Source: Myxococcales bacterium
GTDB taxonomy: Bacteria; Myxococcota_A; Polyangia; Polyangiales; Houyiibacteriaceae
NCBI GenBank assembly: GCA_020354595.1
Contig: CP070650.1
Coordinates: 2,561,124 to 2,571,005 of the forward strand
Reading direction: 5' to 3'
Length of the DNA: 9,882 nucleotides
How positions within the stretch are numbered: the first letter of the stretch is position 1; each line of letters opens with the position of its first letter. Below the pieces are notes generated by a model. It ran no database searches. It saw only the letters and a list, made by a program, of their open reading frames with translations, and was not told the DNA's origin. Position numbers and translations under genes: made by a program. This document shows, piece after piece, positions 1 through 7,158 of this stretch.

Positions 1-1
1 C

Positions 2-1624
2 GAGCGTCGCGACGAGGTCGCCGCGTACGTCGAGCAAGCGAAGAACAAGAGCGAGCGCGACCGGCAAGCGAGCAAAGAGAAGACCGGCGTGTTCACGGGT
101 GGGCTCGCGATCAATCCGGTCAATGGCGCCGAGGTGCCGGTGTACATCGCCGACTACGTGTTTTGGGGGTACGGGACGGGCGCCATCATGGCAGTGCCCG
201 CGCATGACGAGCGCGACTTCGAGTTCGCGACGGCGCACGGCATCCCGATCATCGAGGTCGTCAGTAAGACCGGAAAGCCGAGCAAGACGCCGCTCTGCGA
301 AGCGATGGTCGAGCCGGGGGTCGCCGTGAACTCCGGCAAGTACGATGGCCTCCGGACCGACGAGTTCAAGAAGCGCATCACCGAAGACCTCGAAAGGGCG
401 GGGAAGGGCGAAGCCCGCGTCGAGTACAAGCTCCGCGATTGGATCTTCTCCCGACAGCGATACTGGGGGGAGCCGATCCCGATCTACTTCCCCGTCGAAA
501 CCAATGGCGACCCTCGCGCCGGGGCGGAGCATACGATCCGTTACGACGAGCCCATTGCGGTCGACCAGAGCGAGCTCCCGCTGCGGCTACCCGATCTCGA
601 CGACTACAAGCCCGGCGAAGATCCGGCCGGCGTCTTGGCGCGAGCGGCCGACTGGCGCTTCTTCCAGAAGGACGGTCGTTGGTATGCCCGTGAAACCAAT
701 ACGATGCCGCAATGGGCGGGGTCGTGCTGGTACTACCTACGCTTCCTCGATCCGCGCAACGAAGAGGTGATTTGCGCGCCGGAGCTCGCCCAGCGTTGGC
801 TTCCGGTCGACCTTTACGTCGGCGGCGCGGAGCACGCGGTGCTGCATCTCCTGTATGCTCGCTTCTGGCACAAGGTCCTCTACGACGCGGGCGTGGTGCC
901 GAGCAAGGAGCCGTTCAAGAAGCTCGTGCACCAGGGCATGATCCTCGGCGAGGGCGGCCAGAAGATGAGCAAGTCGCGCGGCAACGTCGTCAACCCCGAC
1001 GACATCGTGAGCGAGTTCGGCGCCGACTCGATGCGTGTCTACGAGATGTTCATGGGTCCGCTCGAGGCGACCAAACCTTGGAACACGAGCTCGATCGCGG
1101 GCGTGCGCCGTTTTCTGGACCGCGTGTACACGGTGACGACACGCGCCGACGCGACAGTCAACCCGGACGCCGGGCTCGTACGGTTGCTACATCTGACCAT
1201 CCGCAAGGTCACGGAGGACATCGAGGGCATGCGCTTCAACACGGCGATCAGCGCGATGATGGTCCTTAGCAACGAGCTGATGAAGCTAGACAAGGTGCCT
1301 GCCGAAGCGCTCGAAGTCCTGGCCAAGCTCCTGCACCCATTTGCACCGCACCTCGGTGAAGAGGTCTGGCAAATGCTCGGCCACGCCCCGAGCATCCAGA
1401 ACCAGCCTTGGCCTGTATACGACCCGGCCCTTTGCGAAGAAGACGAAATCGAGGTTCCCGTCCAGATCAACGGCAAGGTCCGCGCAAGAATCACCCTCCC
1501 CAAAGACGCTTCACAAGACCAAGCCCTCGCAGCAGCCCGCGAAGCCCTCGCAACCCAGCTAGCCGACAAACCCCTCCGCAAAACCATCTGGGTCCCCAAC
1601 AAAATCCTCAACCTAATCTTGTAA
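2..1624 (+). CDS. leuS: Leucyl-tRNA synthetase, 3' part (5' end outside the window)
   Basis: Class I aminoacyl-tRNA synthetase that charges tRNA-Leu with leucine in the cytosol. The frame is open from base 2, giving 540 residues and a TAA stop; the usual length is about 820-880, so roughly the first third, with the HIGH motif, is missing. Visible in order: the late part of the CP1 editing domain (GVFTG, then GTGAIMAVPAHDERD with the conserved HD-RD residues), the return to the catalytic core (LRDWIFSRQRYWGEPIP), the leucine-type WYYLRFLDP block, the KMSKS loop (GQKMSKSRGNVVNPDD), the helical anticodon-binding domain (near MGPLEATKPWNTSS) and the C-terminal PVQINGKVRARI module. The GTG codon at 89 lies inside the conserved GVFTG motif and is not a start. 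The gene converges on mglA, and a palindromic repeat begins at the base after its stop. The last 150 bases favour C over G much more than the rest. The identification is firm. Confidence 0.97.
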   Translation, partial: ERRDEVAAYVEQAKNKSERDRQASKEKTGVFTGGLAINPVNGAEVPVYIADYVFWGYGTGAIMAVPAHDERDFEFATAHGIPIIEVVSKTGKPSKTPLCEAMVEPGVAVNSGKYDGLRTDEFKKRITEDLERAGKGEARVEYKLRDWIFSRQRYWGEPIPIYFPVETNGDPRAGAEHTIRYDEPIAVDQSELPLRLPDLDDYKPGEDPAGVLARAADWRFFQKDGRWYARETNTMPQWAGSCWYYLRFLDPRNEEVICAPELAQRWLPVDLYVGGAEHAVLHLLYARFWHKVLYDAGVVPSKEPFKKLVHQGMILGEGGQKMSKSRGNVVNPDDIVSEFGADSMRVYEMFMGPLEATKPWNTSSIAGVRRFLDRVYTVTTRADATVNPDAGLVRLLHLTIRKVTEDIEGMRFNTAISAMMVLSNELMKLDKVPAEALEVLAKLLHPFAPHLGEEVWQMLGHAPSIQNQPWPVYDPALCEEDEIEVPVQINGKVRARITLPKDASQDQALAAAREALATQLADKPLRKTIWVPNKILNLIL

Positions 1625-1777
1625 GGGGACACGCTCGCCCTCCAAAACATCCCCACTTTCAACTACTTACAGACGCAACCGCGAAAACCCGGGCGGGGCG
1701 CGGCCGCATCGAGCTTTTCGCGGTTGGTGTTGCAACCATCCGGAAAGAGGCGGGTTTTGGGGGGCGAGCGTGTCCCC
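1625..1777. repeat. Nested palindromic element between convergent leuS and mglA
   Basis: The 24-bp ends (1625-1648 and 1754-1777) are inverted repeats with a single mismatch, which would be a G-U pair in RNA. They begin with GGGGACACGCTCGCC when read inward from either side. A second inverted repeat lies inside: CAACCGCGAAAA at 1676-1687 is perfectly complementary to 1715-1726, with a GC-rich centre between. The whole could fold into one long, interrupted cruciform or RNA hairpin. It fills almost the entire intergenic region: leuS stops at 1624 and mglA stops at 1779. No open reading frame for a transposase is inside. This looks like a REP/BIME-type or MITE-like non-autonomous repeat, or a bidirectional transcription terminator; there is no T-tract typical of an intrinsic terminator. 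The inverted repeats are seen directly; mobility and termination are inference. Confidence 0.85.
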
Positions 1778-1778
1778 G

Positions 1779-2372
1779 TTAGCGGGCGGCGCCGCGTTTG
1801 AGCTCTGTCAGCACTAGCTTGGCGACTGCCTTCAATGTTTCGAAGACGCCTTCGCCTGTGGTGGCGACTGCGCTGAAGTCGGGGACGCGGCCGGTGTTGA
1901 GCATGTACCGGAGCTCTTCGACAGGCGACACCGCCGGCATGTCGCGTTTATTGTACTGGATGACGTAAGGGAGGGTGTCGAGGTTGTAGCCCTGCTCCGC
2001 GAGATTCGTGCGGAGGTTGTCCATCTACTCGATGTTGGCCTCCGCGCGGAGCATCTGGGAGTCCGCGACGAACACGACGCCGTCGACGCCCTTCAAGATC
2101 AACTTTCGGCTCGCGTCGTAGAAGACCTGGCCGGGAACCGTATAGAGGTGGAAGCGAGTCTTGAAGCCGCGAATCTCGCCGATCTCGAGCGGCAGGAAGT
2201 CGAAGAACAGCGTTCGCTCGGTTTCGGTCGCCAGCGAGATCATCTTGCCCTTCGCATCCGGATTGGTGCGATTGTAGATGTACTGCAGGTTGGTCGTTTT
2301 CCCGCACAGACCCGGACCGTAGTAGACGATCTTGCAGTTGATCTCGCGCGACAGATAGTTGATGAAAGACAT
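1779..2372 (-). pseudogene. mglA: MglA polarity GTPase, interrupted by one in-frame TAG
   Basis: Ras-like small GTPase that marks the leading cell pole and controls reversals in gliding myxobacteria. The ATG is at 2372 and the final TAA at 1779-1781, 197 codons, close to the 195 residues of M. xanthus MglA. An in-frame TAG at 2025-2027 is codon 116, so the reading is 115 residues, amber, then 81 more in the same frame, starting with an ATG directly after the TAG. Family hallmarks are intact on both sides: P-loop GPGLCGKTT at 19-27, the MglA-type TVPGQ at 78-82 (Thr replacing the usual Asp of the G3 motif), and NKRD at 141-144. From memory, the M. xanthus residue at the amber position is Ser (ESLEN), so TCG to TAG would explain it. 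It lies 19 bp after mglB and is probably cotranscribed. A sequence error, a recent null mutation, suppression or restart at the next ATG are all possible; the identity is firm, the functional state is not. Confidence 0.88.
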
Positions 2373-2391
2373 CCCCCCAGGCCTCTCCTAG

Positions 2392-2874
2392 TCAATCATT
2401 GAATAAGTTATCGATGTCGTCATCGGTTATTTCCGCGAACGGCGACGCTTGGAACGGGTCCTGTGCCTTCGCCATCACCATTTCGAAGATCCGGGTGAGC
2501 TGTTCGTTCGCTCGCTTCACTCGCAACCGCACCAGCCCCAAGCTCGTCCGATTGTCGAAAATGACGACAAGAATCACGCGACCGCTGACCACTTGGATGT
2601 GAACGTTCTGCCGAACCCCCTCGTGGTATTGGGTGGCGAACTCCTGCTCGCGCAGGAGCTGCGCAATCCCTCCCGTCGCCGCGATATTACCCGCAGCGAG
2701 CGAGGCGAGGGAAGTCGTATCGAGGTCCCCGGTATCGCCGGAGGCGGAGATGAGCTGGCCGTTCTTGTCGACGACGAAGACCACGCGCGCATTCGCATCC
2801 TGCACCAGCCTGTCCGTCACGGCCTGGACCTGGGCAAACTCCTCCTCGTACATCACCATCTGGGGGCTTGCCAT
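2392..2874 (-). CDS. mglB: MglB, Roadblock/LC7 GTPase-activating protein for MglA
   Basis: MglB forms homodimers that stimulate GTP hydrolysis by MglA and so exclude MglA-GTP from the lagging pole. The call gives 160 residues; M. xanthus MglB is 159. Visible are the family's N-terminus (VMYEEEF at 7-13), a Roadblock/LC7 core with VDKNGQLI at 35-42 and DTTSLASLAAGN at 52-63, the strongly conserved VVIFDNRTSLGLVRLR at 103-118, and the acidic tail SPFAEITDDDIDNLF at 144-158. I chose the ATG at 2874 because it aligns with the known start, although the frame is open to an ATG at 2934. A GGAG sequence lies about 14 bases upstream, further than ideal. The gene precedes mglA in the same orientation with a 19-bp gap, the usual mglBA order. 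Nothing in it is broken, unlike mglA. Confidence 0.95.
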   Translation of the reverse strand: MASPQMVMYEEEFAQVQAVTDRLVQDANARVVFVVDKNGQLISASGDTGDLDTTSLASLAAGNIAATGGIAQLLREQEFATQYHEGVRQNVHIQVVSGRVILVVIFDNRTSLGLVRLRVKRANEQLTRIFEMVMAKAQDPFQASPFAEITDDDIDNLFND

Positions 2875-2998
2875 CGTTCCGCGCCGTGCTCCTTCGCCTT
2901 CTTCAGTGCTAAGTGTTCGTAGCAGAGCGGCCATCCCCGGTAAAGATTTCCGACCCCACCACTCCCAGCATAACAGGCCGTCACTATAGGCAAAAACG
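2875..2998. promoter_or_regulatory. Divergent intergenic region between mglB and sppA
   Basis: This 124-bp gap must carry the start signals for leftward mglBA and rightward sppA, because the two are transcribed apart. It contains an AT-richer part near the sppA end, including TATAG and an A-run just before the sppA ATG. I could not identify a convincing -35/-10 pair with normal spacing on either strand, so individual promoters are not placed. Confidence 0.35.
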
Positions 2999-4690
2999 AT
3001 GCTTCGCGCCCTCTATCGATCGATCCGAAATCTGCTTTGCGTGGTTGTGCTGCCCGTGTGGGCGATCGCCCGGTTGCTTGGCCGGCCCAAAGCACCTTGG
3101 GTCGTGGTTCGCCTCAAGCCGCGGTTGATCGAGGCGCGGCAGCCTCTTCCCTGGCTCCGCCAGATCCTCGCTGCCGAATCTCTGCGCCGCACCTCGTCGC
3201 TCGCCGCGGTCCGTCGCCTCGCTGATTATGTGATCAGGGATTGCGGGGTCCAAGGGGTCGCGTTTGTCATTCCACCGCTTCACGCGGGATGGTCGGTCTG
3301 TGTGGGTCTCCGTGAGCAGCTCCTTCGACTCAGGGATGAGGGCAAGAAGACCGCGGTGCTTCTTCCGCGCGGCGGCGGCCACCGGGAGCTCTTCGTCGCC
3401 TCCGCCGCGGATCGGATCTACCTGGCGCCTCAATCGACGATCACGCTCCTCGGTCTCTCGGCGCAGTCCCACTACGTGAAGCCGATGCTGCAGAAGCTAG
3501 GCGTCGAGGTCGAACCGTTCGCGCGCAAGGAGTTCAAGACCGCCGCGGAGCGCGTGAGCCGCGACTCGATGAGCGAGCCGCAACGAGAGCAACTTCAAGC
3601 GCTGCTCGACGGACACACGACCGCTCTGCTCGACGCGCTGTCCGAGCGCACGGGAACGCCGCCCGACGAAACGCGCAAGCTCTTCGAGACCGCCGTGTTC
3701 CGTGCACAGGCAGCGGTCGATGCCCGTCTCGCAGATGGCCTCGCGTACGAGGACGAGCTTCCGCGGCGCCTCGATGTCGACGCGAAGAAGGGGACGGTCG
3801 AAGCCTCGCGTTACCTTGGCTACAAGGAGGCCAAGCTCTTCAAGCCGCTCCGCCGCCAGCCATACATCGCCGTCGTTGCGATCAAAGGCGCGATCAGCGA
3901 ATCGGGTGCTCCTCAAGGGCGCCGAGGCTCGATCGTCGCGGCGCTTCGGCATGCGCGACGCGACCGGCGCGCCCTCGGCGTCCTTCTGTGGGTGGACTCG
4001 CCAGGCGGCTCCGCCGAAGCCTCCGACCTGATCCATCGCGAGGTCGTCCGCGTGAAGGAAAAGAAGCCGGTGGTCGCGTACTTCGGGGAGGTCGCAGCGA
4101 GCGGAGGCTACTACGTCGCAGCCCACGCCGACGCCATCGTCGCCCAGCCCCTCGGCCTCACCGGCTCGATCGGCGTCGTTTCGGCGCGTCTGCTCGCGTC
4201 GGAGCTTCTCGATCGCATCGGGGTTCACACGGAGGTTCTCCGCACCGGCCCCTATGCAGACTTCCATTCGGCTCACCGCCCGCTAAGCGACGAAGAGCGC
4301 GCCATCATGAATCGCGAGCTCGACGCCTTCTACGATTCCTTCGTCGCGCTGGTCGCCGACGGTCGAGGTCGACCGGTCGCCGACATCGAACCCCTGGCCC
4401 GCGGCCGGGTCTGGCTCGCGGCCGAAGCGCACCGTCACGGCTTGATCGACGAGCTCGGCGGGATGGACGCGGCGATGGAGCGACTCAAGCAGACCATCGA
4501 GGCGCCCGAGCGCGTCCGCGAGCGCCTGCGTCCCATGGTGGTGGCGACGTATCGCCTGGAGCCGCCTCCACCGGCCGCGCAGCTCCGACTCGCAAATCCC
4601 GTCCTCGAAGGCTTCCGGGAACTGGCGGTGCTCATTTCCGAAGGCCCGGCGGTCCTCTACCACGCGATTTCGATCCCCCGCATTCGCTGA
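2999..4690 (+). CDS. sppA: Signal peptide peptidase SppA, long (protease IV) type
   Basis: Serine protease of family S49 in the inner membrane that degrades signal peptides left after secretion. The protein has 563 residues; E. coli SppA has 618. A hydrophobic segment at about 11-28 is a likely N-terminal membrane anchor. Two tandem S49 domains follow. The first (about 85-260) is the non-nucleophile half and includes RKEFKTAAERVSRDSM, where Lys180 aligns with the catalytic lysine of the Ser-Lys dyad (Lys209 in E. coli). The second (about 288-500) has VDSPGGSAEASD at 332-343, the nucleophile Ser368 in EVAASGGYYVA, and GLTGSIGVV at 386-394. Both dyad residues are therefore present. The ATG at 2999 has an AGG seven bases before it and puts the anchor at the N-terminus. 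The gene diverges from mglB; a lipoprotein gene follows after 60 bp on the same strand. The family is firm; substrates are unknown. Confidence 0.93.
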   Translation: MLRALYRSIRNLLCVVVLPVWAIARLLGRPKAPWVVVRLKPRLIEARQPLPWLRQILAAESLRRTSSLAAVRRLADYVIRDCGVQGVAFVIPPLHAGWSVCVGLREQLLRLRDEGKKTAVLLPRGGGHRELFVASAADRIYLAPQSTITLLGLSAQSHYVKPMLQKLGVEVEPFARKEFKTAAERVSRDSMSEPQREQLQALLDGHTTALLDALSERTGTPPDETRKLFETAVFRAQAAVDARLADGLAYEDELPRRLDVDAKKGTVEASRYLGYKEAKLFKPLRRQPYIAVVAIKGAISESGAPQGRRGSIVAALRHARRDRRALGVLLWVDSPGGSAEASDLIHREVVRVKEKKPVVAYFGEVAASGGYYVAAHADAIVAQPLGLTGSIGVVSARLLASELLDRIGVHTEVLRTGPYADFHSAHRPLSDEERAIMNRELDAFYDSFVALVADGRGRPVADIEPLARGRVWLAAEAHRHGLIDELGGMDAAMERLKQTIEAPERVRERLRPMVVATYRLEPPPPAAQLRLANPVLEGFRELAVLISEGPAVLYHAISIPRIR

Positions 4691-4750
4691 GCCACCGAAA
4701 TTACGCTTTCCCTCGAGGGTGGATTATCGTGGGGGACGGGGAGGGACTCG

Positions 4751-5242
4751 ATGAAGGCAAAGCAAATCGCGCTGGCCCTGTTGGTAGGGCTCATGCTCGG
4801 CTGTGGGGGCTCGCAGAAGCCGAAGGCGGGTCCGCTGCCCCAAGGCGCCACCTTCTATGGTGTCTGGCAGTCTCCGCAATACGGCAACATGCACCTCTGC
4901 CAGAGCGGGAAACAGGTCATCGGCGACTACTTGAAGAACGAGCGCGCCGGCCGCATCCAGGGCGACGTGGACGGGGATCTCCTCATCTTCCAGTGGGAGG
5001 ACCGCCGCGAGCTGGTCGAAGGCAAGCCTCAGATTCGGCGTGGCAAGGGCTACTTCCGCATCGAGATGGGCGAGGACGGCGACCAGTACCTCAAGGGCGA
5101 GTGGGGGATGGACGACGAGATGTCGGGCGGCGGCCCATGGAACGCGGTCAAGCTTCGCCGAGGCGAGCCCGATCGGTGCACCGGCGCGGACGAGCCAGTC
5201 ACGCTCGAAGAGACCACGCACCCCTGGGATGAAGAGGACTGA
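4751..5242 (+). CDS. Putative lipoprotein of unknown function
   Basis: No family was recognised. The 163-residue product begins with a lipoprotein signal peptide: a charged start (MKAKQ), a hydrophobic stretch ALALLVGLML, and a lipobox LMLGC with Cys18 as the lipidation site. The following residues GGSQ do not suggest inner-membrane retention, but sorting rules for this phylum are not certain. The mature part is rich in Gly, Trp and Tyr with spaced motifs (GVWQSPQYG, GDLLIFQWEDRRE, GKGYFRIEMGEDG, LKGEWG), a pattern that suggests an all-beta fold; this is inference. Two more cysteines (50 and 143) could pair. The C-terminal tail is acidic. The start is well supported: GGGGAGGGA sits about five bases before the ATG. 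It follows sppA by 60 bp on the same strand and may share its transcript. Its stop is 13 bp from the stop of the convergent small gene. Confidence 0.8.
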   Translation: MKAKQIALALLVGLMLGCGGSQKPKAGPLPQGATFYGVWQSPQYGNMHLCQSGKQVIGDYLKNERAGRIQGDVDGDLLIFQWEDRRELVEGKPQIRRGKGYFRIEMGEDGDQYLKGEWGMDDEMSGGGPWNAVKLRRGEPDRCTGADEPVTLEETTHPWDEED

Positions 5243-5255
5243 TTTCGGCTGGGCT

Positions 5256-5525
5256 CTACGCGGCCGATTCAGCTGGCGGACAGAATACGACCGAGCAGCT
5301 CTTGCGCCGCTCTGCGCTGAGGCGGGCGCATAGGTCCGCGAGGTTGTCGTCGTAGTCGACGACGAGGCCCGCGGTGGCTTCACCCGCTTCGTTGTAGGCG
5401 CACGCGTCGAGCGCGACCCAGCGCCCCTGCCACGTCGCATCGCGGCAGATGTCCTCCCAAGCCATTGCGCAGGCGGGCGGCTCGTTACGGAAGTTGATGA
5501 AGGAGTTTCGTCGCTGTTGAGTCAT
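5256..5525 (-). CDS. Small six-cysteine protein of unknown function
   Basis: No family was recognised. The product has 89 residues with no signal peptide or membrane segment. Cysteines lie at 19, 27, 42, 66, 77 and 82. They do not form close CxxC pairs, so a zinc ribbon is not obvious; three disulfides or a loosely spaced metal site are both possible. Aromatic and acidic residues are frequent in the middle (TWQGRWVALDACAY, VVDYDDNLADLC). The start is unusually well marked for this region: GGAGG sits seven bases before the ATG at 5525. The gene stands alone, converging on the lipoprotein gene with only 13 bp between stops, and is separated from gcvPA by 267 bp. That ribosome-binding site and the fit between neighbours argue for a real gene; codon statistics and homologues were not tested. 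Confidence 0.62.
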   Translation of the reverse strand: MTQQRRNSFINFRNEPPACAMAWEDICRDATWQGRWVALDACAYNEAGEATAGLVVDYDDNLADLCARLSAERRKSCSVVFCPPAESAA

Positions 5526-5792
5526 TGGGGGGCCTCCGCAGCTCGGTCAGAATCAAAGCTAAGTCTCGCGAAACGGGGCGAGTTTCCATCGCGTTTTTGC
5601 TCCGCGCAAGGTGATTTAAAGGTGGTGTTCCGCGGGTTTTCAGGTCAAGGATTAATCGTGAAAGCATAGTGATACCGAGGGCTTGCGCAGATAGCGACAT
5701 GTAGGCACGACCTCTTTTTGTGCATGAGGGTTGGATCTTTGCAGGTCTGTGGGGCGAGCGGGATTGCGATCGGATTGCCCGTGCCCCGATGC
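5526..5792. other. Intergenic region upstream of the small six-cysteine gene
   Basis: This 267-bp stretch separates the gcvPA stop from the start of the leftward 89-residue gene and should hold the promoter of the latter. Its middle (about 5590-5730) is AT-richer than the rest of the window, with GATTTAAAG, GGATTAATCG and a T-run at 5713-5719. A short inverted repeat, CTCGC at 5565-5569 and GCGAG at 5578-5582, lies about 40-60 bases upstream of that gene and could be an operator or leader hairpin. On the minus strand a TTGACC is followed by TTTAAA, but the spacing of 22 bases is too long for a standard promoter. I see no GcvPB-like coding sequence and no RNA gene in it. Confidence 0.4.
5751..5787. 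terminator. Imperfect hairpin just after gcvPA
   Basis: Two stacked complementary segments form a stem: GGGGC at 5751-5755 with GCCCC at 5783-5787, and CGGG at 5759-5762 with CCCG at 5778-5781, separated by unequal bulges and a 15-base loop. It starts six bases beyond the gcvPA stop, where a transcript end for the gcv operon would be expected. No T-run follows it in the direction of gcv transcription, so it would be a weak or factor-dependent terminator, or only an mRNA 3'-end stem. Confidence 0.35.
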
Positions 5793-7139
5793 CTATCCCG
5801 CAAGAGCTGCGAGGAGCCGGTCGAGGTCGTCTTTGGTGTGGAGCTCGGTCACGGCGACGAGGAGGTCCTTGCGCCACGCGTCGTTGAAGCGGCCGAGGTC
5901 GACGCCCGCAATGATGCCTTGCTTGGCGAGCTCCGCGGCGACGTCAGCGGCGTCGTGGGTATGACTTCGAATGACGAGCTCGTTGAAGACCGGAGCGGAA
6001 TAAGGAATCTCGAAGCCGTCGAGCGCGTCGATCGACGTTCGGAGGTAATGGGCAGCGTCGAGGCAACGCCGGCCCGCCTGCTCGAACCCCTGACGGCCGA
6101 GCATCGCCGTGCGCATCGCCATCGCAAGGGCAATGAGACCGTGATTGGTGCATATGTTCGAGGTCGCCTTCTCGCGCCGGATGTGCTGCTCGCGAGTCGA
6201 TAGCGTCAGGACGAAGCCGGGTTGGCCATCGGTGTCGACCGTCCGGCCGACCAAACGGCCGGGCATCTGTCGGACGAACGCTTGCGAGGCCCCGAACAGG
6301 CCTACGCCAGGGCCGCCATACTGCGGGGGGACGGCCAACGCCTGCCCTTCGCCCACGCAGATGTCCGCTCCGCACGCTCCCGGAGCCCGGAGGACCGACA
6401 ACGCGTAGGGTTCGGCCGTGGCGGTGATCAGCAGCGCGGCGTGGGTGTCCGCGGCCTCCCGCGCCGCGTCGAGATCCTCCACGCAGCCGAAAAAATTGGG
6501 GTAACCGACGAGCATCGCCGCCGTTTGGTCGCTCATCAGCTCCTTTGCCGCCTGCCAGTCGGTCCTGCCGTCGGCTGCGATCGGCGCCAGGCTGAGCATG
6601 CCCTCGTCATCGAGACCTCGGACGTAGGTACGGATCGTTTCGATGTACTCGGGGTGGAGCGCCGAGCTCAGCACGATGTGCGGCCGCCGCTTGATCCGAC
6701 GCGCCATCAGCACCGCCTCCGCAGCCCCGCTCGCACCGTCATACATCGACGCATTCGCGACGTCGGTGCCGAAGAGCTCGCAGACGATCGTCTGGAACTC
6801 GAAGATCGCTTGCAGCGTTCCCTGCGACAGCTCCGCTTGGTATGGCGTGTACGCGGTATAGAACTCGCTCCGCTGCAACAATTGGTCGACCGCGGGCGGC
6901 ACGTGATGCCGGTACATCCCGCCTCCGAGGAACGACAACATGCGGGCGCCTTCGCTCGCGTTCGCGAGGGCAGAGAGGTGCTGCATGAGCCTCGGCTCGT
7001 CGAGGGCCGGTTCGAGGTCGAGCGCGCCGTTCCACCGATGTGTCTCCGGAATCGACGCGAAGAGCTCGTCGATGTGAGCCACCCCAATGCGCTCGAGCAT
7101 GGCTCGAATCTCTTGCTCGGTGTGCGGCAGATATCTCAC
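5793..7139 (-). CDS. gcvPA: Glycine dehydrogenase (decarboxylating), alpha subunit GcvPA
   Basis: Alpha half of the split P protein of the glycine cleavage system, which decarboxylates glycine and passes the aminomethyl group to the lipoyl arm of GcvH. The call gives 448 residues, the normal size for the alpha subunit. The N-terminus reads VRYLPHTEQEIRAMLERIGV, as in the family; further on are LGGGMYRHHVPPAVDQLL, YTPYQAELSQGTLQAIFEFQ and DVANASMYDGASGAAEA, all typical. I chose the GTG at 7139 because the family begins with M-R/K-Y-(I/L)-P; the frame is open further upstream, but only by running into gcvH. It starts 19 bp after the gcvH stop and is the last gene of gcvT-gcvH-gcvPA. The PLP lysine of the split enzyme is on GcvPB, and no gcvPB follows here, so this subunit cannot be the whole enzyme. 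The family is firm. Confidence 0.95.
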   Translation of the reverse strand: MRYLPHTEQEIRAMLERIGVAHIDELFASIPETHRWNGALDLEPALDEPRLMQHLSALANASEGARMLSFLGGGMYRHHVPPAVDQLLQRSEFYTAYTPYQAELSQGTLQAIFEFQTIVCELFGTDVANASMYDGASGAAEAVLMARRIKRRPHIVLSSALHPEYIETIRTYVRGLDDEGMLSLAPIAADGRTDWQAAKELMSDQTAAMLVGYPNFFGCVEDLDAAREAADTHAALLITATAEPYALSVLRAPGACGADICVGEGQALAVPPQYGGPGVGLFGASQAFVRQMPGRLVGRTVDTDGQPGFVLTLSTREQHIRREKATSNICTNHGLIALAMAMRTAMLGRQGFEQAGRRCLDAAHYLRTSIDALDGFEIPYSAPVFNELVIRSHTHDAADVAAELAKQGIIAGVDLGRFNDAWRKDLLVAVTELHTKDDLDRLLAALAG

Positions 7140-7158
7140 GTGCTTGCCCGTGCCTGGG

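Noticed and set aside
3497..4276. 259-codon leftward open frame opposite sppA
   Set aside because: It is antisense to the conserved S49 domains, has no motif of its own and no clear ribosome-binding site.
4691..4750. CCCTCGAGGG palindrome at 4710-4719 after sppA, considered as a terminator
   Set aside because: The palindrome has no loop of useful size and no T-run, and the next gene continues on the same strand after 60 bp.
5485..5877. 130-codon leftward frame crossing the gcvPA 3' end and the intergenic gap, tested as a possible gcvPB remnant
   Set aside because: No stretch resembles the N-terminus of GcvPB, and it overlaps both gcvPA and the small six-cysteine gene out of frame.
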